Shown: positions 17,477 through 26,114 of the stretch, in pieces
How positions within the stretch are numbered: the first letter of the stretch is position 1
Layout: each line of letters opens with the position of its first letter
Source of the DNA: Palsa-506 sp963707065
GTDB taxonomy: Bacteria; Actinomycetota; Actinomycetes; Streptosporangiales; Streptosporangiaceae
Assembly: GCA_963707065.1 (NCBI GenBank)
Contig: CAVPPJ010000058.1
Coordinates: 186,001 to 250,000, forward strand
Reading direction: 5' to 3'
DNA length: 64,000 nucleotides
The notes under the pieces: model-generated
Database searches by the model: none
Seen by the model: only the letters and a program-made list of their open reading frames with translations
Told to the model about the DNA's origin: nothing
Translations under genes and position numbers: made by a program

Positions 17477-17695
17477 CTAGTCACCAGGCGACCGGGCCAC
17501 GAGGTGCATGTCGATCACTTCAAGCCCCAGGCCGGTAATTCGCTCCATGAGCCCGGAGAGGGCTCCCTGATCGGGCAGCTCGGCGCGGAGGGTGGTCGTG
17601 CCAGGGCCTATCGTGAGCTCGCAATCGTCAAATTCCGCGCGCAGCGTGCTGCCTGCCTGGCCCGTGAAAGTGATCTCGTATGTCTGCGATCGCAC
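17477..17695 (-). CDS. small conserved actinobacterial protein next to the LAL regulator
   Basis: A 72-aa alpha/beta protein (EITFTGQAGSTLRAEF ... TTTLRAELPDQ, SGLMERITGLGLEVIDMHLV). Similar short proteins with the pattern LxGxLPDQxALxGLxxRxxxLGLE are common in actinobacteria; the role is unknown, perhaps a small-molecule-binding or regulatory subunit. It is divergent from the LAL regulator and has its own TCACCC-N6-GGGTGA promoter. A decayed copy with the same upstream site lies near 41.8 kb. Confidence 0.65.
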   Translation of the reverse strand: MRSQTYEITFTGQAGSTLRAEFDDCELTIGPGTTTLRAELPDQGALSGLMERITGLGLEVIDMHLVARSPGD

Positions 17696-17742
17696 GGATT
17701 ACGCCTCACCGTCTGTAGTTCACGTGCTGTTAACGTGCCACC

Positions 17743-17788
17743 AGCCTGTCCGGTGGCCGGGCCGCAGCCATCACCCACTGCAGGGTGA
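17743..17788 (-). promoter_or_regulatory. palindrome promoter site 1 (exact box, CAGGCT at N22)
   Basis: TCACCC-ACTGCA-GGGTGA at 17771-17788. Read on the minus strand, a CAGGCT hexamer (17743-17748) follows after exactly 22 nt. It drives the 72-aa gene starting at 17695. No such hexamer is seen on the plus side toward the LAL gene. Confidence 0.75.
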
Positions 17789-17899
17789 ACCGGGACGGTT
17801 TCCTGGTCGAAAAGTGCCGTTGGCCCTTCCCGCCGGGCTATTTATCCGATTGAGTTATAGCTGAGCTCTGCGGCCGGGCGTGAGAGACCTGGGAGAACT

Positions 17900-20536
17900 G
17901 TGGCAGATGACGCAGCGGCCGTGCTCGGCGCCTCGCGGGGCGCCCGGTTCGCGGTGGCGAAGTTCCGGCCGACGACGCTGCCCAGCACGCTCGTCCACAG
18001 ATCGGTGCTGCATGACCGGCTGACAGCCGGGGCCGGCCAGCGGCTGACCGTGGTGGTCGGATCGGCGGGCGCGGGCAAGAGCGTACTGCTGTCAAGCTGG
18101 GCGGCGGCCCGGCCGCCGGGCACAACTGCCTGGCTGTCCTGCGATAGGGGCGATGTCAATTCGGTCCGCTTCTGGAGCGGGTTCATCAAGGCCCCCCGGG
18201 CTATCGACTCGGGGTTCGGCGCCGATGCCACCGACTTGCTCGCGATGGACGGCGCCATGTCGGCCGATGTCATCGCGTCGATCGCCAACGACGCCGCCGA
18301 GCTGCCCGCCGGGTCGGCGATCATCGTAGATGACTTCCATGCCGCGGCGCCCGCGGTTTCCGGGGACCTGACCGACCTGGTCGAGCGCTGGCCGGCCCAG
18401 ACCGCCCAGCTGGTGCTGGCCAGCCGCAGTGAGCCGCAGCTGCGGCTGCACCGGCTGCGGATGACCGGGGAGCTGTGCGAACTGCGCAACCGCGACCTGT
18501 GTTTCTCCCTGGCCGAAAGCCGCGACCTGCTGGCTAACTTCGGCGTCGAGGTTGGTGCCGGTGAGCTGGCGCTGCTGTTCCAGCACAGCGAGGGTTGGGC
18601 CGCGGTGCTGCAGATGGCGGCGCTGTCGCTGCGCGGCACCGCAGACCCGGCGCGGGCTGCACAGATGCTGGATGTTGGCGGCCGCGCGATCGCCGAGTAC
18701 TTCATCTCTGAGGTCCTCGACCAGCAACTGCCTGAGGTGGCATGGTTCATGCTCGAGGCCTCCGTCCTGGGGGAGCTGACCGTCGACGCATGCGCGGCCG
18801 TCACCGGGAGGCAGGACGCGGCGGCGTTACTGCGCGACATTGACGCCGCCAACCTGTTCCTAGTGTCCCTCGACGATGAGCGGACCAGCTTCCGCTTCCA
18901 CCATCTGGTGCGCCGGCTGCTGCGCGCCGAGCTGCGGGCTCGGGACCAGGCCCGCGAGCAGAAGCTGCAACTGCGGGCCGGCGAGTGGTTCGAGTCCGCG
19001 GGAGACATGCGGCGGGCGGCCCGGCACTTCCTCGCGGCGCAGCAACCCGACAAGGCGCTGACCTTGCTGCAGGACCGGGTCGTGCGCGACTTCCTGCGCG
19101 ACCCGGTGCTGCCGGCCCCGCTTGATCTCAGCATGGTCGACCCCTCGCTGCTGGCCGCGGCTCCGGACCGGCTGCTGGCCCTGGCCAGTGACCTCCTGCT
19201 CTCGGGTGACCCGGCTCGCGGCGGCCATTACCTCGATCTGCTGGATCGCGCCGAGCGGTCCATCCCGCCCGAGACCAGGCTGGCGGCCCAGTTCGCGACG
19301 ATGCGGTCCTTCCACTACGCGCAGACCGGTTACCTGGACCAGTCCGTGGCCGCGGCTCTGACCGCGCGGGCCATCCAGGAGCGGAACCAGCTCACCGACG
19401 AGTGGAGCACCGCCGTCCCGCTGATCCTGCTGCGCGTCTATCCGTGCCTGGAAGACGTCCCGGCGGTGGAGCGTGAGGCAGCCGCGGCGCTGGCCATGCC
19501 CGCGCTCACCGAGCCGGCCAAGCTGGTGCTGGTGCCCGGTGCGCTGGCGCTGGCCTGGTTCGAGGCCGGGCGGCTGGCCGAGGCCGCCGAGGCCGCCGAG
19601 GCTGCGGCCGCAAGCGCACGGCGGCTCGGATTCGGCCAGCATTTTTTCGCCGTGGATCATCTGCGCGCGCTGGCCGGCCTCGCGCTGGAGCGTGGTGACC
19701 TCGACACTGCCGAGCAACTCACCGAGCGAGTGCTCTCGATATCGGAGCGGCGGCGGCCCCTGTTCGAGTTCCTGGCGCTGCTCGACCGGGCCAGGATCTG
19801 GGATGCCCGCGGGCAGGCCCGCGAAGCCCTGGCGACCATCCAGGCGGCGCGGCCGGTTCTGGGCAGGACCAGATCGGTGCTGCTGGCCCGGGCCGACGAG
19901 GCCGAGGCGCTGATCCGGCTGTCACTCGGTGACTTGCCTTCGGCCGCTGAACTGGCTAGCGGGCTGCGCGGCGCCCGCCGCAGCCTGCTGCAGACCAGGA
20001 TCGCCCTGGCCGCCGGCGATCACCATGCCGCGGCCGAGCGCCTGCAGTTGCCGCCACTGGGCGAGCTGACCCCGCGACGCGCGCTGGAGCGCCAGATACT
20101 CCTGGCCGCCGTGGCGATCGCCCGTGGCGACCCGATGGCCGCCGGCATCCTCGGCGGTGTCGTCCAGACGGCCCGCCGGGAGGGCTTCCGCAACACCGTC
20201 GTCACGACCGCACCCCAGGTGACGAGCTACCTGATCGAGCATTTTGGGCAGGCGCGGCTGGACCCGTTCCTGGCGCAACTGGTCGATATGGCCTTGTGGG
20301 TGCATGCCACGCAGCAGGACGGTTCCCGGTCCCGTCAACCGCTCGCCGAGCCGCTGACCGCGGCTGAGCTGCGCATCCTGAAGCTCCTGCCGACCAGTAC
20401 CTACCTGCAGATCGCCGCCACGCTCTACATTTCGCGGAATACGGTCAAGACCCACCTCCGGTCGATTTACCAGAAACTCGGCGTGGCGTCGCGGGCGGAG
20501 GCCATTGAGCGGGCCGTTGACCTGCGCATGCTCTGA
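17900..20536 (+). CDS. LAL-type (MalT-like) LuxR-family transcriptional regulator 1
   Basis: An 878-aa large ATP-binding LuxR regulator. Walker A GSAGAGKS is at 54-61, a Walker B-like IIVDDFHAA follows, then a long helical tetratricopeptide-like region. A NarL/LuxR helix-turn-helix occupies the last 65 residues (LTAAELRILKLLPTSTY, ISRNTVKTHLRSIYQKLGV). Starts GTG. Such proteins use ATP and an inducer to oligomerise and activate transcription. It sits at the upstream edge of the palindrome regulon and is a candidate for its activator; close paralogue of the gene at 47.9 kb. Confidence 0.9.
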   Translation: MADDAAAVLGASRGARFAVAKFRPTTLPSTLVHRSVLHDRLTAGAGQRLTVVVGSAGAGKSVLLSSWAAARPPGTTAWLSCDRGDVNSVRFWSGFIKAPRAIDSGFGADATDLLAMDGAMSADVIASIANDAAELPAGSAIIVDDFHAAAPAVSGDLTDLVERWPAQTAQLVLASRSEPQLRLHRLRMTGELCELRNRDLCFSLAESRDLLANFGVEVGAGELALLFQHSEGWAAVLQMAALSLRGTADPARAAQMLDVGGRAIAEYFISEVLDQQLPEVAWFMLEASVLGELTVDACAAVTGRQDAAALLRDIDAANLFLVSLDDERTSFRFHHLVRRLLRAELRARDQAREQKLQLRAGEWFESAGDMRRAARHFLAAQQPDKALTLLQDRVVRDFLRDPVLPAPLDLSMVDPSLLAAAPDRLLALASDLLLSGDPARGGHYLDLLDRAERSIPPETRLAAQFATMRSFHYAQTGYLDQSVAAALTARAIQERNQLTDEWSTAVPLILLRVYPCLEDVPAVEREAAAALAMPALTEPAKLVLVPGALALAWFEAGRLAEAAEAAEAAAASARRLGFGQHFFAVDHLRALAGLALERGDLDTAEQLTERVLSISERRRPLFEFLALLDRARIWDARGQAREALATIQAARPVLGRTRSVLLARADEAEALIRLSLGDLPSAAELASGLRGARRSLLQTRIALAAGDHHAAAERLQLPPLGELTPRRALERQILLAAVAIARGDPMAAGILGGVVQTARREGFRNTVVTTAPQVTSYLIEHFGQARLDPFLAQLVDMALWVHATQQDGSRSRQPLAEPLTAAELRILKLLPTSTYLQIAATLYISRNTVKTHLRSIYQKLGVASRAEAIERAVDLRML

Positions 20537-20549
20537 GGGGCGGCGGGAA

Positions 20550-20596
20550 TCATCCTGGGAAGGGTGACGCCCTCCGAGACCGGGCCCGAACAGGCT
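20550..20596 (+). promoter_or_regulatory. palindrome promoter site 2 (TCATCC variant, CAGGCT at N23)
   Basis: TCATCC-TGGGAA-GGGTGA at 20550-20567, one mismatch, then 23 nt, then CAGGCT at 20591-20596. It lies just after the LAL1 stop, 62 nt before the permease start, and should drive the permease-permease-arcC operon. Confidence 0.75.
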
Positions 20597-20629
20597 GGAA
20601 CAGCGCGTCAAGGTACGAAAGGCCGCGGC

Positions 20630-23600
20630 ATGGGCGCTAGCAGTCAAGAGACTCGAGGGCTGGCTCGCGGGGCCGTCGGGTCGGCGCGAGTCATCACGTT
20701 CGGCACGAGCAACGTGGCGCCAGCGGGCGCGGTCGTGGGCGGACTGGTCATTATCGTGTCCCGCGCCGGGTTCGCGTCTCCGCTGGTCGTGCTCATCTCC
20801 TTCGCCGCGTCCTTGTGCTGCGCGGTCAGCATCGCGGAGTTCGCTGGCCGACTGCCGTCGGCCGGATCGCTGTACACCTACAACAGCCGCGGGCTGGGCA
20901 GGGCCGGAGGCTTCCTGACCGGCTGGATGATGGTCTTCGCCTATGCCCTGTACGTGCCCGCTGGCATCGCGCTGACTAGCGCGTACGCATCGCAGTTGCT
21001 GGCCGACACGCTGCATGTGACCGTCAGCGCCTGGGCGCTGTTCGTGGTGATCCTGGGGGCGGTCGGTGCCGTCGCCTACCTGGGTATCGGCACCTCGTCA
21101 TGGACCGATCTGGTGCTGGCCCTGGGGGAGGTGGCGGTCATCACAGCGCTGGCCGTCACGATCCTGGTGAAGGTCGGGCCCGCCCATTACTCGATGGCGG
21201 CGTTCTCCCCGGCATCCTCGCCGAACGGCCAGCTCACCGACCTCACTAGCGCGATGATCTACGGCATCACCGCCTTCGCCGGCTTCGAGACCGCCGCCGC
21301 GCTGGGCGAGGAGGCCAGGAACACCCGCCGTTCCGTCCCCGCCAGCATTATCGGCGTCGTCACCGTGACCGGCGTCTTCTACCTGCTCGTCGTGTGCGCG
21401 GAGATATTCGGCGTAGGGCGGGACGGCATCCCCGGCTTCACTCAGCAGCCCAGCCCGCTGGGCTATCTCACCAGCCGGTACTGGTCACCGTCGGCGCTGT
21501 GGGCCATCGACCTGGTCGTCGTGCTCACCGGACTGGGCTTCACCATCGCCGTGGCCAACGCCGCCGCCCGGGTCCTGTTCGCCATGGGCCGCGAACAGGT
21601 CCTGCCGGGGCCGCTCGCCCGGTTGTCCAGGCGCCGTACCCCCGCCGTCGCGATCGGCTGCGTCGTCGCCCTCACGCTGGTGCTGGGACTGCCCCTGACC
21701 CGCGCCTTCGGTGGCCCGCGCACGTTCGGGTACCTCGCCGGAGCCGCCGGGCTGTCGGTGGTGCTCATCTACCTGGCCGTGAACATCGCGGTCATCCGCG
21801 CGTTCCGCACCGAGTTCCGAGGCGAGTTCCGGCTCGGGCGGCATCTGCTCGTCCCGGCCACGGCCGCCGTCATGTTCCTGTTTCCGCTGTGGGGGATCCT
21901 TCATCCGCGCACCCACGACCTGATGGACCTGCTGCCGTTCGCCGCGCTCGGATGGCTGGGCCTCGGGGTCATCGCCGCCCGCGTCCTCCGGCGTCGGCAC
22001 CGCGCAAGCTTCGACACACTGGGCCAGGTATTCGGGCCAGCGGAAGATGACCACGCTGCGCTGACTCGCCGACGCCGCCACAAGCGGTCGGATATCACCC
22101 TCGGATGGGTGAGGACACTCCCAGGCCGCCCGAACAGGATCTGGCTGCAGTCTCCTGATGGGAGCGGCCAGCAGGCGGCGCTGACGCGCTACCGCGGGCC
22201 GGCTAGGGGCGAAGCGATGACGGACAAGGTTGACATCTCCGGGGGAGTCCCCGGGGCGGCGGGCGAGCCCGCCGAGGGCGGAAGTCCGCAGTTCGGTCTC
22301 ACCGCGGCGATGGCGCTGATCGTGGGCAGCATCATTGGTGTCGGCATCTTCAACCTGCCGACCTCGCTGGCGTTTTACGGGCCAATCACCTTGGTGTCGA
22401 TGGCGCTGACGACCGTGGGTGCGCTCGTGCTGGCGCTGCTGTTCGCCGCCCTATCACGGCGCCTGCCGGCTGACGGCGGGCCGTACGCGTACGCGCGGGT
22501 GGCGTTCGGCAACCGGCTGGGGTTCGCGAACGCGTGGTCGTACTGGATCACCGCGTGGGCTGGCAACGCGGCGATCGCGGTCGGCTGGGTCCTGTACGTC
22601 GAGCACTTCATCAACACCGGCCACAACAAGCTGTTCACCGTATTGCTGGTGCTGGTGGGGCTGTGGATCCCGGCGGCGATCAACCTGTCCGGGGTAAAGA
22701 ACATGGGGTCGGTCCAGGTGGGGACCACCGTGGTGAAGTTCGCGGCGCTGGCGTTCATGTCGACCGTTGGCCTGTTTTTCATTTCGCGCGCCAACTTCAC
22801 GCCCTGGAATGTCAGCAAGGAGAACGCGATCGCCGCGATCGGCGGCGGGATGGCGATCGCGCTGTTCAGCTATCTCGGCGTCGAGACCGCCGCAGTGGCG
22901 GCTGCGAAGGTGCGCAACCCCGACCGCAACATCCCCCGGGCCACCGTGCTGGGCACGATCGCGACCGCGGTGGTCTACATGCTCTCGCTCATCGCGGTGT
23001 TCGGCATCGTGCCCACCTCCAAGCTCGCCTCGGCGACCGCGCCGTTCTCCGACGCGGCCAACGCAATGTTCGGCGGCACCTGGGCCGGCAACGTGATGGC
23101 CATCGCGGTCATCATCTCCGGCTTCGGTGCTCTCAACGGCTGGACCATGATCTGCGCCGAGATGCCGCTGGCCGCAGCGGACGACGGCCTGTTCCCGGAG
23201 CGGTTCAAGCGGATCTCCAAGAACGGGGTTCCCGCTTTCGGCATCGTCGCCTCCACCGTGCTGGCATCGGTCGCGATGATCATCAACTACCTGGGCTCAA
23301 ACGGGGCGACCGTCTTCACCACCCTGGTACTGATGACCGGCATCACCGCCGCTATCCCGTACGGCTTCTCGGCGCTCGCGCAGCTGAAATGGCGCTGGAT
23401 CGACCACCGCACGCTGGAGACCCCGCGCTTTGCCCGTGACATGATCGTCGCTGCGCTGTCGCTGGCGTTCTCGATCCTGTTCATCTGGTACTCGCGCAAC
23501 ACCGGCCACAGCTTCTGGGTGTACTGGGCGCCGTTCTTCCTGGCCGCGGGCGCGCTGCTGCTCGGGATCCCCGTCTACCTGGCCCAGCGCCGCCACATGA

Positions 23601-23662
23601 CCGAGCCAGCGCCCGTGCCGCCCTACCGGGTGGCGCCGGCGGTCACCGAGCCAGGAGGCTGA
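20630..23662 (+). CDS. tandem APC amino-acid permease reading frame (two permeases, no stop between)
   Basis: One open frame of 1010 codons holds two complete APC-superfamily permeases. The first (about residues 1-490) starts MGASSQETRGLARG after GAAAGG and shows FETAAALGEEARNTRRSVP, the APC signature. The second begins at internal ATG 22217. The roughly 60 residues between them (RSDITLGWVRT, NRIWLQS) are a translation of an intergenic leader that carries another palindrome promoter, so the natural products are probably two proteins, or the first gene has lost its stop codon. The frame extends 22 codons further upstream to 20564 without family character. Likely amino-acid uptake or antiport for the arginine deiminase pathway. 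Confidence 0.75.
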   Translation: MGASSQETRGLARGAVGSARVITFGTSNVAPAGAVVGGLVIIVSRAGFASPLVVLISFAASLCCAVSIAEFAGRLPSAGSLYTYNSRGLGRAGGFLTGWMMVFAYALYVPAGIALTSAYASQLLADTLHVTVSAWALFVVILGAVGAVAYLGIGTSSWTDLVLALGEVAVITALAVTILVKVGPAHYSMAAFSPASSPNGQLTDLTSAMIYGITAFAGFETAAALGEEARNTRRSVPASIIGVVTVTGVFYLLVVCAEIFGVGRDGIPGFTQQPSPLGYLTSRYWSPSALWAIDLVVVLTGLGFTIAVANAAARVLFAMGREQVLPGPLARLSRRRTPAVAIGCVVALTLVLGLPLTRAFGGPRTFGYLAGAAGLSVVLIYLAVNIAVIRAFRTEFRGEFRLGRHLLVPATAAVMFLFPLWGILHPRTHDLMDLLPFAALGWLGLGVIAARVLRRRHRASFDTLGQVFGPAEDDHAALTRRRRHKRSDITLGWVRTLPGRPNRIWLQSPDGSGQQAALTRYRGPARGEAMTDKVDISGGVPGAAGEPAEGGSPQFGLTAAMALIVGSIIGVGIFNLPTSLAFYGPITLVSMALTTVGALVLALLFAALSRRLPADGGPYAYARVAFGNRLGFANAWSYWITAWAGNAAIAVGWVLYVEHFINTGHNKLFTVLLVLVGLWIPAAINLSGVKNMGSVQVGTTVVKFAALAFMSTVGLFFISRANFTPWNVSKENAIAAIGGGMAIALFSYLGVETAAVAAAKVRNPDRNIPRATVLGTIATAVVYMLSLIAVFGIVPTSKLASATAPFSDAANAMFGGTWAGNVMAIAVIISGFGALNGWTMICAEMPLAAADDGLFPERFKRISKNGVPAFGIVASTVLASVAMIINYLGSNGATVFTTLVLMTGITAAIPYGFSALAQLKWRWIDHRTLETPRFARDMIVAALSLAFSILFIWYSRNTGHSFWVYWAPFFLAAGALLLGIPVYLAQRRHMTEPAPVPPYRVAPAVTEPGG
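22095..22140 (+). promoter_or_regulatory. palindrome promoter site 3 (exact box, CAGGAT at N22)
   Basis: TCACCC-TCGGAT-GGGTGA at 22095-22112, then 22 nt, then CAGGAT at 22135-22140, 104 nt before ATG 22217. The site lies inside the open frame joining the two permeases. It aligns without gaps to site 8 near 42.15 kb for about 95 nt. Confidence 0.8.
22217..23662 (+). CDS. APC-family permease 2, arginine/ornithine-antiporter-like
   Basis: A 481-aa permease starting MTDKVDISGG, about 12 transmembrane segments. Family features: GSIIGVGIFNLPTSLA in helix 1, SRRLPADGGPYAYARVAFG, and FSYLGVETAAVAAAKVRNP. The GGPYAYAR pattern is seen in AdiC/ArcD-type exchangers, and arcC follows after 2 nt, so arginine/ornithine exchange is a reasonable inference. 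It has its own promoter site, leader and a start region shared with two other regulon genes, which supports this as a real start although the upstream frame runs through. Confidence 0.75.
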   Translation: MTDKVDISGGVPGAAGEPAEGGSPQFGLTAAMALIVGSIIGVGIFNLPTSLAFYGPITLVSMALTTVGALVLALLFAALSRRLPADGGPYAYARVAFGNRLGFANAWSYWITAWAGNAAIAVGWVLYVEHFINTGHNKLFTVLLVLVGLWIPAAINLSGVKNMGSVQVGTTVVKFAALAFMSTVGLFFISRANFTPWNVSKENAIAAIGGGMAIALFSYLGVETAAVAAAKVRNPDRNIPRATVLGTIATAVVYMLSLIAVFGIVPTSKLASATAPFSDAANAMFGGTWAGNVMAIAVIISGFGALNGWTMICAEMPLAAADDGLFPERFKRISKNGVPAFGIVASTVLASVAMIINYLGSNGATVFTTLVLMTGITAAIPYGFSALAQLKWRWIDHRTLETPRFARDMIVAALSLAFSILFIWYSRNTGHSFWVYWAPFFLAAGALLLGIPVYLAQRRHMTEPAPVPPYRVAPAVTEPGG

Positions 23663-23664
23663 AG

Positions 23665-24591
23665 ATGCGGATCGTGATCGCGCTGGGCGGCAATGCATTG
23701 CTGCGGCGCACCGACCCGATGACCACTGAGGTGCAAAGACGCAACATCGCGGTGGCAGCTGAGGCGATCGCGCCACTGGCCGCCGAGCACAGCATCGTCG
23801 TCGTGCACGGGAACGGGCCGCAGGTCGGCCTGCTGTCCCTCCAGGCCGACGCATACAAAGGCGCCGAGCCGTATCCGCTGGACGTGCTGGACGCCGGCAC
23901 CCAGGGCATGATCGGCTACCTGATCCAGCAGGAACTCCGAAGCCTCCTGCCGCCTGACCGGCAGGTGGCGACCCTGCTCACCATGATCGTGGTGGACCCG
24001 GACGACCCTGCGTTCGCCAACCCGGCGAAGTTCGTCGGCCCGGTCTATCCCAAGGAGGCCGCCGATGCGCTAGCCGCCGACAAGGGCTGGGCGTTCCGGC
24101 AAGACGGCGCCGCCTGGCGGCGGGTAGTGCCCTCTCCCGAACCCCGGCGCATTCTGGAGATCCAGCCGGTCAGCTGGCTGCTGGAGCGGGGAGCCGTGGT
24201 CATCTGCGCGGGCGGCGGGGGCATCCCCACCATGTACCCCTCCTCAGGCGCTGGCGCACTGGTGGGCGTGGAAGCGGTCATCGACAAGGATTTCGCGAGC
24301 GAGCTGCTGGCCGAGGATGTGGGCGCGGACCTGTTCGTCATGGCGACCGACGTGGACGGGGTCTACCTCCACTGGGGTCAGCCCGAGCAGAGACGGCTGG
24401 GCCGGGTGACGCCAGAAGAACTAGCGGGTTATGAGTTCGCGGCCGGGTCCATGGGCCCCAAAGTCGAGGCCGCAGCCCGGTTCACGGCGAAAACCGGCAG
24501 GCGGGCCGCGATCGGCTCACTGGATGACATCGCCGGAATCGTCGCCGGGAAAGCCGGCACGAATGTGCTCATGCGGGCGGGACCGGCGTGA
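23665..24591 (+). CDS. arcC: carbamate kinase
   Basis: Last step of the arginine deiminase pathway: carbamoyl phosphate + ADP gives ATP, CO2 and NH3. 308 aa, the usual length. Family blocks are IALGGNALLRR at the N-terminus, VVVHGNGPQVGLL, VICAGGGGIP, VEAVIDKDFASELLA and FVMATDVDGVY. It starts 2 nt after the permease stop, so it is translated as part of the same operon. Confidence 0.95.
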   Translation: MRIVIALGGNALLRRTDPMTTEVQRRNIAVAAEAIAPLAAEHSIVVVHGNGPQVGLLSLQADAYKGAEPYPLDVLDAGTQGMIGYLIQQELRSLLPPDRQVATLLTMIVVDPDDPAFANPAKFVGPVYPKEAADALAADKGWAFRQDGAAWRRVVPSPEPRRILEIQPVSWLLERGAVVICAGGGGIPTMYPSSGAGALVGVEAVIDKDFASELLAEDVGADLFVMATDVDGVYLHWGQPEQRRLGRVTPEELAGYEFAAGSMGPKVEAAARFTAKTGRRAAIGSLDDIAGIVAGKAGTNVLMRAGPA

Positions 24592-24641
24592 CCACGCCTG
24601 TCGAGGCGGTCAGCGGCGGTTCCCGCCTGAATGCGGAGGAA

Positions 24642-24688
24642 TCACCCTCGGAAGGGTGAGGACACCACGGAGACCGTGCGACCAAGGT
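24642..24688 (+). promoter_or_regulatory. palindrome promoter site 4 (exact box, CAAGGT at N23)
   Basis: TCACCC-TCGGAA-GGGTGA at 24642-24659, then 23 nt, then CAAGGT at 24683-24688, 89 nt before the permease 3 ATG. This should drive the longest operon of the island, from permease 3 through arcA and arcB to the antiporter. Confidence 0.75.
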
Positions 24689-24748
24689 CAGAGTGCGGAG
24701 CGAAAGAGGCGACGGCTGGGTGCCGCCGCCGCCGGCTAGGGGTGTGTG

Positions 24749-26095
24749 ATGACGGATCAAGCTGACCTCTCCGGCGAAGCCCCTGAGGCCGGCTCTCCGC
24801 CGGGCAAGAAGTACCTGTCGGTGCGCGAGGCCGCGTTCATCGGCGTCGGATCGATGGTGGGCGCGGGGATCTTCGCGCTGCTGGGCGCGGCCGGCGCGGT
24901 GGCCGGGGCGGCGGTGTGGCTGTCGTTCCTGATCGCCGGGGCCATCGCGATGCTGCAGGGCTACTCGTTCGCCAAGCTCGGCGCGCGGTACCCGACCGGC
25001 GGGGGCATGCTCGAGTACGTCGCGAAGGGATTCGGCGACGGCCACTTCACCGGCGTCACCGCGTGGCTGGTCTACCTGGCCAACGCCATCGTGACTGCGA
25101 TGGTGGCGGTCTCGTTCGGCAGCTACGCCAGTTCCATGCTCACCGGGGAGGAGAAAGCCGTCTGGATCAAGGTGTTCGCGGCGCTGATCATTGTCGTCAT
25201 GACCGGGGTGAACATCGTCGGGTCCAAGCTCGTCGCGAATGCGCAGAGCGTGATCGTCGTGATCGTCGTCGGGATCCTCACCGTCTTCGCAGTGGTCCTC
25301 CTGGTCAACGTCCACTGGTCGCTGCTAGCGCCGTCAGGGTACCCGTCGTGGAAGGACATCATCTCGAGCGTGGCGCTGACCTTCTTCGCGTTCCTGGGCT
25401 TCGGCATCATCACCTTTACCGCGAAAGACCTCCGCAAGCCGTCCCGCCAGCTACCCCGGGCGATGTTCATCGCGCTCGGGATCGCGACGGTCATCTACCT
25501 CGCTATCGCGCTGGGCGTGTTCGGCACGCTCAGCGTGGAGAAAGTGATCGCATCGGGAGGCACCGCGCTGGCCGTGGCCGCCGAGCCCACGCTCGGCAAA
25601 GCGGGCTACTGGCTGATGAGCATCACCGCCCTGTTCGCCACGGCCGGGGCCACTAACGCGGGCCTGTACCCGGCCCCGGGGCTGTCCGAGCGGCTGGCGG
25701 AAACGGGGCAATTCCCGCCGCTGATGGCGCGCAAGCTCGGCGGCCGGGTGTCGACCGGGCTGCTGATCGAGGCGGTGGCGTGCCTGATCCTGGCCGTGGT
25801 GTTCAACCTGGACGCGATCGCCTCCATCGGCAGCGCCGTGGCCCTGCTGATCTTCACGCTGATCACCGCGGCCCACTTCCGGGTCCGGTCCGAGACCGGC
25901 GCGAACCCCTTCATCCTCGCGCTCGCGATAGCCTCAGCGGGCGTGGTCCTGGTGGTGTTCGTGTTCACCACCCTCATCCACGAGCCGGCCTCGATCGCCG
26001 CGTTGCTGGGCATCATCGTGCTCGGCGTCGTCCTCGACTTCTGGTGGAAACGGGTGCGGGCGGACCGGGCCAAGCGGGCCCCGGTCACGAGCTAG
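24749..26095 (+). CDS. APC-family permease 3
   Basis: A 448-aa membrane protein with about 12 helices. APC features are GVGSMVGAGIFALLG in helix 1, GGGMLEYVAKGFG, and FLGFGIITFTAKDLRKPSRQLP, where the usual Glu of the E-x-x-x-N-P motif is changed. It begins MTDQADLSGEAP, a start shared with permease 2 and the alpha/beta hydrolase at 52.6 kb; a GTG one codon earlier is an alternative. First gene of an operon with two P-type ATPases, arcA and arcB, so likely an amino-acid carrier for the pathway. Confidence 0.85.
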   Translation: MTDQADLSGEAPEAGSPPGKKYLSVREAAFIGVGSMVGAGIFALLGAAGAVAGAAVWLSFLIAGAIAMLQGYSFAKLGARYPTGGGMLEYVAKGFGDGHFTGVTAWLVYLANAIVTAMVAVSFGSYASSMLTGEEKAVWIKVFAALIIVVMTGVNIVGSKLVANAQSVIVVIVVGILTVFAVVLLVNVHWSLLAPSGYPSWKDIISSVALTFFAFLGFGIITFTAKDLRKPSRQLPRAMFIALGIATVIYLAIALGVFGTLSVEKVIASGGTALAVAAEPTLGKAGYWLMSITALFATAGATNAGLYPAPGLSERLAETGQFPPLMARKLGGRVSTGLLIEAVACLILAVVFNLDAIASIGSAVALLIFTLITAAHFRVRSETGANPFILALAIASAGVVLVVFVFTTLIHEPASIAALLGIIVLGVVLDFWWKRVRADRAKRAPVTS

Positions 26096-26114
26096 GTCCT
26101 TAAGGGAGCCGACA

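Noticed and set aside
17771..17900. Site 1 palindrome driving the LAL1 gene itself on the plus strand
   Set aside because: No CAGG(A/C)T-like hexamer lies 22-23 nt from the box on that side; the good hexamer is on the minus side only. Autoregulation by another mode stays possible.
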